Below, in pieces: positions 58,264 through 64,000 of a stretch of DNA of 64,000 nt; positions within the stretch are counted from its first letter, which is position 1; every line of letters begins with the position of its first letter. The DNA is taken from NCBI GenBank assembly GCA_005402585.1, contig BIFP01000067.1:62001-126000 (forward strand), in the 5' to 3' direction. The position numbers were made by a program, and so were the translations under genes. The DNA comes from Micromonosporaceae bacterium KJ-029 (GTDB taxonomy: Bacteria; Actinomycetota; Actinomycetes; Mycobacteriales; Micromonosporaceae). The notes under the pieces were generated by a model that saw nothing but the letters and a program-made list of their open reading frames with translations, was not told the DNA's origin and did not search any database.

Positions 58264-58932
58264 TCAGAACTTCGGTGCGTCCGGAGCCTCGAGCAGACCG
58301 AGCCGCAGCGCGGTCATCAGCGCCTGGGCCCGGTTGGCCGCGCCGAGCTTCTCGTAGAGCTTGGAGATGTGCGTCTTGGCGGTCGACTCGCTGACGAACA
58401 GCTGCTTGGCGATGCCGGCGACGCTCATCCCGTCGGCGAGCAGCCGCAGCACCTGACCCTCGCGCGGCGACAGTTGCGGCCCGGACGGGGCGAGTCGGCG
58501 CTTCATCGCCTCGGCCAGGTCGGCGGCGGTGAAGGCGCTGGGGGAGGAGGCCGCGTGCCGGGCGGCGGCGACGACCTCGTCGGCCGGCGCGGTCTTCGGC
58601 ACGAAGGCGCTCGCCCCGGCCTCCAGCGCGCCGAAGAGCTGGTCGTCGCCCGCGTACATGGTGAGCACCACGATGCCCATGGACGCGCTGGACTTGCGCA
58701 GGGCGCGGGTGGCCTCCAGGCCGCTGCCGTCGGGCAGCCGCAGGTCCATGATCACCACGTCCGGTTGCAGCGCACCGGCCTGCCGAACGCCCTCGGCCGC
58801 CGTGGCCGCCTCGCCGACGACCTCGAACTGCCGGTCGCGCTCGAAGGCGTGCCGCAGGCCCTTGCGGATCAAGTCGTGGTCGTCGACAAGGAGGACCTTG
58901 GTACGGGTGGCCGGTGTCGGACTTGTGGTCAT
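58264..58932 (-). CDS. NarL/LuxR-family response regulator
   Basis: A 222-residue regulator. Receiver: VLLVDDHDLIRKGLRHAF, phospho-acceptor D63 in VVIMDLRLPDGSG, Thr in VVLTMYAGDD, Lys in FVPKTAPADE. LuxR helix-turn-helix: LSPREGQVLRLLADGMSVAG and SESTAKTHISKLYEKLGAAN. It starts 7 bp after the histidine-kinase gene and is its cognate partner. GGGGAG lies upstream of the ATG. Confidence 0.92.
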   Translation of the reverse strand: MTTSPTPATRTKVLLVDDHDLIRKGLRHAFERDRQFEVVGEAATAAEGVRQAGALQPDVVIMDLRLPDGSGLEATRALRKSSASMGIVVLTMYAGDDQLFGALEAGASAFVPKTAPADEVVAAARHAASSPSAFTAADLAEAMKRRLAPSGPQLSPREGQVLRLLADGMSVAGIAKQLFVSESTAKTHISKLYEKLGAANRAQALMTALRLGLLEAPDAPKF

Positions 58933-58939
58933 CCTCGCG

Positions 58940-60637
58940 TTACTCCCCTTCTACAACTGCGGCGGCGCTACCGGGAACGTTATCGCGCCGGGGTGACGAG
59001 CCAACCACCACCGCCACGGTCGTCCCGCTCGGTTGTCGTGGCCTGATCTCCAACCGGCCCCGGATACGTTCCGCTCTCTCGGCCATGATCGCAAGACCAT
59101 AGTGCCCGTCCGAGCGCTGGTCACCTATGCCGTGACCGTCATCTGACACTTCGATCTGCGCGTACGGCGGGTCCACCTCGCAGGTGACCCAGAGATTGGA
59201 CGCCCCGGCGTGCTTGCGCGCGTTGGTCACCGCCTCCTGCGCGATCCGCAGTAGCTCGGCCTCGGTGGCGGCGGGCAGCCGGGCGGTGGACTCGTCCAGC
59301 GACAGGTGCACCCGCAGCCCGCCGGAGGCGCCGACGGTGCGGGCGTACTCGGCGATCGCGGCGGCCAGGCCACCGTGCCGGTCCACCTCGCTGCGCAGCT
59401 CGAACAGGCTCAGCCGCAGCTCGGTGATCACCCGGGTGACCTCGTGCCGCAACACGCGCAGCGACTCGGCGGTCTCCTCGGCGTCGTCGTGCACGGTGGC
59501 CAGGGCGTTGTCGATGCCGTAGCCGACCATCACCAACTCCTGGGCCACCCCGTCGTGGATCTCCCGGGCCAGCCGCTGCCGTTCCTCGTTGGTGGCCAGC
59601 GACCGCACCTCGTCGAAGAGCAGGGCGGCCTCCAGGCGCAGCGCCGCCGGGCCGGTCAGCCCGGTCACCTGCGCGGTCACCGGCGACGGGTACGCCTGCG
59701 CGACGTCGGCCTCCAGCACCACCAGACCGACCGTGCGGACCCCGGCGACCAGCGGCACGATCAGCGCGGAGACCTCTCCGCCGGAGTGGGAGCGGGACTG
59801 CGAGCGGGCCGCGGTGTGCGGCTGCTGGCTGGCCCAGGCGTCGGCGATGGCCGAGTCCGCGTCGAGGGTGGTCTCCCAGTCGACCCGGTCGGCCCCGAGC
59901 TGGGCGAGCACCACCAGTCGCCCGCCGCCGCTGGCGGAGAGCACCGCCCCGCGGTCGGTGCGGGCCACCGGGCGCAACTCCTCCAGCAGGTGCTCGGCGA
60001 TCCCGCCCGGGTCCAGGGTCGCCCCGGGCAGCTGCCGGGCCACCGTACGCAGCTGGGTCAGCAGCCGGGTCGCCTCCGCGTACGGCTGGGGCTTGCCCTC
60101 GTGCCGGACCTGTATGACCCGGTGCAGGGTGTCCGCGGCGTAGAGGCCCAGCGCGGCCAGGATCAGCCACTGCGCGCACACCGCGAGGTACCCCGGCTGG
60201 CTCAGCTGCCGCACCCCGCCGACCTCGGTGAACCCGCCGGCGACCAGCAGGGTGCCCGCGACGACGGCGATCAGCGCGGCGCCCTCGCGGAAGCGCCGCC
60301 GCAGCGCGGTGACCGTCACCGGCACCGCGAGGTAGGGCAGCACCGCGGAGGCGCCCAACCCGTCGACGTGACCGCCGACGGTGGCGACCGCGGCGACCTG
60401 GCTCGCCGCCAGACCGAGCACCACCACCTCCGCCACCCGGCTGAGTGGGCCGATCAGCCGGTGCTGGGGCGCCAGCAACGCGGGCAGCCCGGCGACCGCC
60501 AGCAGGACGATCCACCACAGCTGGGCCACGTCGCGGGTGGCGAGCAGGGTCAGGACGGCGACCAGCGCCAGCACGACCACGCGCGCCGCCGCGGCGAGCG
60601 GATGCGAACGGACCAGGGCCGATGTCGAGGCGGGCAC
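58940..60637 (-). CDS. sensor histidine kinase, HisKA_3 type with GAF domain
   Basis: A 565-residue kinase. Six or so N-terminal helices (ARVVVLALVAVLTLLAT; LLAVAGLPALLAP and others) form a membrane sensor; a GAF-like domain (~200-330, VARTDRGAVLSASGGGRLVV) follows; the dimerisation box RLAREIHDGVAQELVMVGYG holds the phospho-His; ATPase motifs are EAVTNARKHAGASNL (N box) and VSDDGHGIG with HYGLAIMAERAERI (G boxes). GTG 60637 has TACCAT with a 7-nt spacer (leaderless type). Operon with the LuxR regulator. Confidence 0.9.
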   Translation of the reverse strand: MPASTSALVRSHPLAAAARVVVLALVAVLTLLATRDVAQLWWIVLLAVAGLPALLAPQHRLIGPLSRVAEVVVLGLAASQVAAVATVGGHVDGLGASAVLPYLAVPVTVTALRRRFREGAALIAVVAGTLLVAGGFTEVGGVRQLSQPGYLAVCAQWLILAALGLYAADTLHRVIQVRHEGKPQPYAEATRLLTQLRTVARQLPGATLDPGGIAEHLLEELRPVARTDRGAVLSASGGGRLVVLAQLGADRVDWETTLDADSAIADAWASQQPHTAARSQSRSHSGGEVSALIVPLVAGVRTVGLVVLEADVAQAYPSPVTAQVTGLTGPAALRLEAALLFDEVRSLATNEERQRLAREIHDGVAQELVMVGYGIDNALATVHDDAEETAESLRVLRHEVTRVITELRLSLFELRSEVDRHGGLAAAIAEYARTVGASGGLRVHLSLDESTARLPAATEAELLRIAQEAVTNARKHAGASNLWVTCEVDPPYAQIEVSDDGHGIGDQRSDGHYGLAIMAERAERIRGRLEIRPRQPSGTTVAVVVGSSPRRDNVPGSAAAVVEGE

Positions 60638-60651
60638 GTGACGGATGGTAG

Positions 60652-62448
60652 TCAGCCGCGGTAGATGTCGGCGATCTCCGCCGCGTACGTCTTGTGTACG
60701 ACCTGACGCTTGACCTTCATCGACGGGGTCAGCTCGCCGGTGGCCTCGGTGAAATCCCGGGGCAGGATCCGGAACACCTTGATCGCCTCGGCCTTGGAGA
60801 CCGACCGGTTGGCGTCGTCCACGGCGGCCTGGATCTCGGCCCGCAGTCCCTCGTGCCCCCGCAGCGTCTCGACGTCGGTGTCGGCCGGCAGGCCGACCGA
60901 CTCCAGCCAGGCCGGCAGGGCCTCCTCGTCGAGGGTGACCAGTGCGGCGATGAACGGCTGCCGGTCGCCCACCACGACGCACTGGCTGACCAGGCGGTGC
61001 GCCCGGACCTGGTCCTCCAGCACGGCCGGGGCGACGTTCTTGCCGCCGGCCGTCACGATGATCTCCTTCTTCCGGCCGGTGATGGTCAGGTAACCGTCGC
61101 CGTCGAGCGAGCCGAGGTCACCGGTGTGGAACCAGCCGTCAACGATCGCCTCGGCAGTGGCCGCCTCGTTGCGCCAGTACCCCTGGAAGACGAGCTCACC
61201 GGAGATGAGGATCTCGCCGTCGTCGGCGATCCGGATGGTCACGCCGGGCAGCGGGCGGCCGACCGTGCCGATCCGGGTGAACGAGGGCAGGTTCGCCGAG
61301 GCGGCGGGGGAGGTCTCGGTGAGGCCGTACCCCTCGCAGACGGTCACGCCGACACCCCGGAAGAAGTGCCCCAGCCGGGCGCCGAGCGGCGCTCCGCCGG
61401 AGATCACGTCGCGGCAGCGCCCGCCGAGCGCGGCCCGCAGCTTGCCGTAGACCAGCTTGTCGAAGAGCGCGTGCTGGGCGCGCAGGGCCAGGCCCGGCCC
61501 GGCGGAGGTCTCCAACGCCTCGCTGTACGCGATGGCGACCGCCTCGGCCCGGGCGAAGATCTTGCCCTTGCCGGCGGCCTCGGCCTTCTGCTTGGCACCG
61601 TTGTAGACCTTCTCGAAGACCCGGGGCACCGAGAGCACGAAGGTCGGCTTGACCTCCTGCAGCTCGGCGACCAGGTTCTTGGTGTCCGAGCAGTGCGCCA
61701 TGGTGGCCCGCGCCTGCACCACGCCGATCTGGATGAGTCGGGCGAAGGAGTGCGCCAGGGGCAGGAACAGCAGGGTCGACGCGTTCGGCCCGAACAGGTT
61801 CGGCAGCACCGGCACGGCGTTGGCGATGTCCGCGTACATGTTGCGGTGGGTGAGCACGCAGCCCTTGGGGCGACCGGTGGTGCCGCTGGTGTAGATGACG
61901 GTCGCGACGTCCGAGGAGCGCAGCTCCGCGCGCCGTCGCTCGATCTCGGCCGGCTCCACCGCCGCGCCCGCGGCCACCAGCTCGTCGACCCCACCGAGAT
62001 CGATCTGCCAGAGGTGGGCCAGGTCGGGCAGCTGGTCGCGGACGCCGGAGACCAGCGTGGCGTGCGCGGTGCTCTCCACCACGCAGGCCACCGCGCCGGA
62101 GTCGGCCAGGATCCAGGCCGCCTGCTCGGCGCTGGAGGTCTCGTAGATCGGCACGGTGACCGCTCCGGTCGCCCAGATGGCGTAGTCGACCAGCGTCCAC
62201 TCGTAGCGGGTACGGCTCATCAGCCCGACCCGGTCACCCGGCTGCACCCCGGCGGCGACCAGGCCGCGGGCGACCGCCACCACCTCGTCGCGGAACTGGC
62301 GGCAGGTCACGTCCACCCAACCGCCAGCCGCGTCGCGGCGGACGAACTGCACCGCCTCGGGGGCGACCTCGGCGTTGTCCCAGACCGGGTCGGTGAGGTT
62401 GGCCGAGTCGCCGACGGTGACGATCGGCGGAACGGAGAACTCGCGCAC
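60652..62448 (-). CDS. long-chain fatty acid-CoA ligase (FadD15-like)
   Basis: A 598-residue AMP-binding acyl-CoA synthetase. ATVIYTSGTTGRPKGCVLTH is the P-loop-like AMP-binding motif; GYGLTETSPAASANLP, WFHTGDLGSLDGDGYLTITG and RKKEIIVTAGGKNVAP are the other adenylation motifs; Lys in LTPSMKVKRQVV closes the active site. It activates fatty acids for lipid synthesis or degradation. GTG 62448 was chosen for GGGAG at 5 nt. The orthologue is next to pimB and an SRPBCC gene in mycobacteria as here. Confidence 0.9.
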   Translation of the reverse strand: MREFSVPPIVTVGDSANLTDPVWDNAEVAPEAVQFVRRDAAGGWVDVTCRQFRDEVVAVARGLVAAGVQPGDRVGLMSRTRYEWTLVDYAIWATGAVTVPIYETSSAEQAAWILADSGAVACVVESTAHATLVSGVRDQLPDLAHLWQIDLGGVDELVAAGAAVEPAEIERRRAELRSSDVATVIYTSGTTGRPKGCVLTHRNMYADIANAVPVLPNLFGPNASTLLFLPLAHSFARLIQIGVVQARATMAHCSDTKNLVAELQEVKPTFVLSVPRVFEKVYNGAKQKAEAAGKGKIFARAEAVAIAYSEALETSAGPGLALRAQHALFDKLVYGKLRAALGGRCRDVISGGAPLGARLGHFFRGVGVTVCEGYGLTETSPAASANLPSFTRIGTVGRPLPGVTIRIADDGEILISGELVFQGYWRNEAATAEAIVDGWFHTGDLGSLDGDGYLTITGRKKEIIVTAGGKNVAPAVLEDQVRAHRLVSQCVVVGDRQPFIAALVTLDEEALPAWLESVGLPADTDVETLRGHEGLRAEIQAAVDDANRSVSKAEAIKVFRILPRDFTEATGELTPSMKVKRQVVHKTYAAEIADIYRG

Positions 62449-62590
62449 CTGCACTCCCTCGCACTCACACTGGCCGGGTCGGGCCACTCGGGTCGGCTCT
62501 GTCGAAACCTACCCGCCCGACCGGCTCGCGGGCACAGGCAGGTGGGGCGGCGCGGCGCGATGGCGCCGTCCGGACGGGTAGCCTCCCCCC

Positions 62591-63046
62591 ATGGCGGACA
62601 CCTCCACCCAGTCGATCATCATCGGCGCTCCACCGGACCGGGTGGCGGCGGTCATCTGTGACTTCCCGAGCTATCCCGAGTGGGCCGACGCGGTGCGGCA
62701 GGCCGAGGTCGTCGAGGAGTACGAGGACGGCTACGCCAGCCAGGTCCGCTTCGTCCTCGACGCCGGCGTGATGGCCGACGAGTACGTGCTCGCGTACGCC
62801 TACGCCGAGGACCTGTCCCGGATCGAGTGGCACCTGGTCGCGCCCTCGAAGATGCAGCGGGCCCAGCGTGGCTCGTACGACCTGACCGCCAACGCCGACG
62901 GGGGGACCACCGTGACGTACACCCTGGAGGTGGAGCTCGCGGTCGGGATGCTCGGGATGTTCCGCCGGAAGGCCGAAAAAATGATCATGGACGCCGCGTT
63001 GAAGCAGCTGAAGCGCCGGGTAGAAGCATCTGGTGTGGCGCAGTGA
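62591..63046 (+). CDS. SRPBCC (START-like) polyketide cyclase/lipid transport family protein
   Basis: A 151-residue START-like protein: STQSIIIGAPPDRVAAVICD, FPSYPEWADAVRQAEVVEEY (W and P conserved), VTYTLEVELAVGMLGMF and the C-terminal helix AEKMIMDAALKQLKRRVEAS that caps a hydrophobic cavity. Resembles Rv2185c-type mycobacterial proteins. A lipid or hydrophobic ligand is likely. TAGCCT with a 6-nt spacer precedes the ATG (leaderless type). Divergent from the acyl-CoA ligase. Confidence 0.87.
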   Translation: MADTSTQSIIIGAPPDRVAAVICDFPSYPEWADAVRQAEVVEEYEDGYASQVRFVLDAGVMADEYVLAYAYAEDLSRIEWHLVAPSKMQRAQRGSYDLTANADGGTTVTYTLEVELAVGMLGMFRRKAEKMIMDAALKQLKRRVEASGVAQ

Positions 63047-63086
63047 CGCGTCCGGCGACCCGGTCGCCACGGTAGAGGAGCCCAGC

Positions 63087-63755
63087 ATGGGTGCAACGGA
63101 TCCGGGTTCGGCCCGGGAAGAGGCGGAGCGGCTGGTCGCCACTCTGCTGGCCACCGCACGGATGGCCGCCGCCGGCCCGGGTCCCGGATCCTGGGGCCCG
63201 CTCGGTGGGATCGTGACCGGTGTCCTCGGTCACAGCGGTGCCCCGGAGCAGCCGGGGGTCGGCTCACCGGGGGCCGGCTTCGCCACCGGCACGGCCGAAT
63301 GTTGCGTCTGCCCGGTCTGCCGGGGAATCGCCGCGTTGCGCGACCCGAGTCCGGAATTCGCCGAGCGGCTGGCCACCGGCGCCGGCGATCTGGCCGCCGG
63401 TCTGGCCAGCTTCCTGCGCGCCTTCACCCCGTCCGAACCCGCCGCCGAGAACCCGTCCGAACCCGCCGACCCCGGCCCGGACAGCGACCGCGTCTGGCGC
63501 GAGGCGACCCGTACCGGGCATGATTCTCAGCCGGCACCGGAGCGGGACGTCTGGTCCACCGCGACCCGGGCGGAGGACATCGCCGTCCCGGCCGCCGCGC
63601 CCGTCGACGCCGCCGGGCCGGTCGCGCCAGCGGGGCGCCGGACGCCGACCGACCGTCGGGTGGTGCCCGCCTCGCGGGTACCCGACGGCGAGCCCGCACC
63701 GGGCGCGGAGGCCGTGCCCGGCGGGGCGCAGGGCGCACCAGGCGACGGGGCCTGA
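63087..63755 (+). CDS. conserved actinobacterial protein with CVCPVC motif (DUF5304-like), function unknown
   Basis: A 222-residue protein. Residues ~5-120 form a helical domain with EEAERLVATLLATARMAAAG and a paired-Cys motif CCVCPVCRGIAALRDPSPEF; the rest is a Pro/Ala/Glu-rich disordered tail. The Cys pattern could bind zinc. From memory, Streptomyces has a related gene beside glkA, and here too it precedes the glucokinase gene. ATG 63087 has GGAG at 6 nt. No function known. Confidence 0.7.
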   Translation: MGATDPGSAREEAERLVATLLATARMAAAGPGPGSWGPLGGIVTGVLGHSGAPEQPGVGSPGAGFATGTAECCVCPVCRGIAALRDPSPEFAERLATGAGDLAAGLASFLRAFTPSEPAAENPSEPADPGPDSDRVWREATRTGHDSQPAPERDVWSTATRAEDIAVPAAAPVDAAGPVAPAGRRTPTDRRVVPASRVPDGEPAPGAEAVPGGAQGAPGDGA

Positions 63756-63823
63756 CAGGACGACCCGCAGCACCGGCGAGGGCTGGTGCGCGCGGGGTGG
63801 CACAGCAGAGGGGAGTGGCCGCG

Positions 63824-64000
63824 GTGACGCTGACCATCGGAGTCGACGTCGGTGGCACGAAGGTGGCCGGCGGTGTTGTCGACGACACCGGCACGGTTCT
63901 CCTGCAGACCCGACGGGACACCCCCGCCGATGACGTCGGCAAGACCCGCGACGTCATCATCGAGCTGGTCAGCGAACTCGCCACCGGGCGCGAGATCCAG
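63824..64000 (+). CDS. ROK-family glucokinase, 3' end outside window
   Basis: Only the first 59 codons are present: VTLTIGVDVGGTKVAGGVVD is the ROK phosphate-1 loop (DxGGTK), followed by GTVLLQTRRDTPADD. ROK glucokinases phosphorylate glucose with ATP or polyphosphate and in streptomycetes also mediate carbon repression (GlkA). GTG 63824 has GGGGAG 8 nt upstream; a GTG three codons earlier lies within that site. The frame is open at the right edge. Confidence 0.87.
   Translation, partial: MTLTIGVDVGGTKVAGGVVDDTGTVLLQTRRDTPADDVGKTRDVIIELVSELATGREIQ

Noticed and set aside
1..64000. tRNA, rRNA, 6C RNA or prophage
   Set aside because: None was recognised; no tRNA cloverleaf ends, integrase or phage structural genes were seen by eye, although a dedicated covariance search could still find a small RNA.

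Overview
The window is a contiguous piece of a high-GC actinobacterial chromosome. GC-rich codon use, frequent GTG starts, the gene order and the dispersed intergenic palindromes all point to Micromonosporaceae, probably Micromonospora or a close relative; this is inference, since no rRNA gene is present. From memory of those genomes, the gene order largely follows the Mycobacterium tuberculosis Rv2182c-Rv2215 block and the corresponding Streptomyces block. The window is therefore mostly conserved core chromosome with lineage-specific insertions.

Layout. (1) 1-9.7 kb: partial LtrA-like membrane protein, a decayed tetR/SDR pair, the 2-oxoacid dehydrogenase genes for E2 (sucB) and E3 (lpdA), pepA, gcvT and a DUF2314-like protein. 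(2) 9.7-12.7 kb: late cobalamin synthesis (cobS and a CobU-CobT fusion) and a small Rho-N-like protein. (3) 12.7-27.5 kb is more variable: a transmembrane Ser/Thr kinase with a secreted-protein-like ectodomain, a membrane metalloprotease, an aldo/keto reductase, a TetR/cupin pair, two lipoproteins, a 1665-residue disordered/TPR/WG-repeat protein, and a cupin-XRE regulator divergent from the amino-acid exporter azlCD. (4) 27.5-35.5 kb: DUF3043 protein, murA, nadA, glycerate kinase, an ErpA-type Fe-S carrier, an adenosine-kinase-like PfkB protein, and a cysteine desulfurase with TusA. (5) 35.7-44.8 kb: the respiratory bcc-aa3 branch (ctaC, ctaF, ctaG, ctaE, qcrC, qcrA, qcrB) interrupted by trpD, a receiver-like protein and a small zinc-ribbon protein; ctaD is absent. 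(6) 45-57 kb: DUF4142 protein, Lrp-type RAM protein, sugar nucleotidyltransferase and Nudix hydrolase, a short Rel protein, a DEDDh/GIY-YIG nuclease fusion, a NYN-domain protein, an M48 protease and a PimB-type mannosyltransferase. (7) 55.5-64 kb: degenerate GGDEF/EAL protein coupled to a DUF574 methyltransferase, a two-component system, a FadD15-like acyl-CoA ligase, an SRPBCC protein, a Cys-motif protein and the start of a ROK glucokinase.

How the genes fit together: central carbon and respiration (E2/E3, cytochrome bcc-aa3), cofactor synthesis (cobalamin, NAD, Fe-S and sulfur transfer), envelope synthesis (MurA, PimB, sugar-nucleotide enzyme, acyl-CoA ligase) and stress signalling (Rel, kinase, c-di-GMP-type protein, two-component pair). 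No tRNA, rRNA, CRISPR array, prophage or intact insertion sequence was found.

The most unusual items are the giant WG-repeat protein with its 15-bp minisatellite, the kinase with a spore-associated-protein-like ectodomain, the tetR/SDR deletion scar, a 163-bp element with perfect 18-bp terminal inverted repeats against a stop codon, several families of dispersed palindromes, ten starts with a -10 box only 6-7 nt upstream (leaderless signature), and very small ORFs translationally coupled to larger genes.
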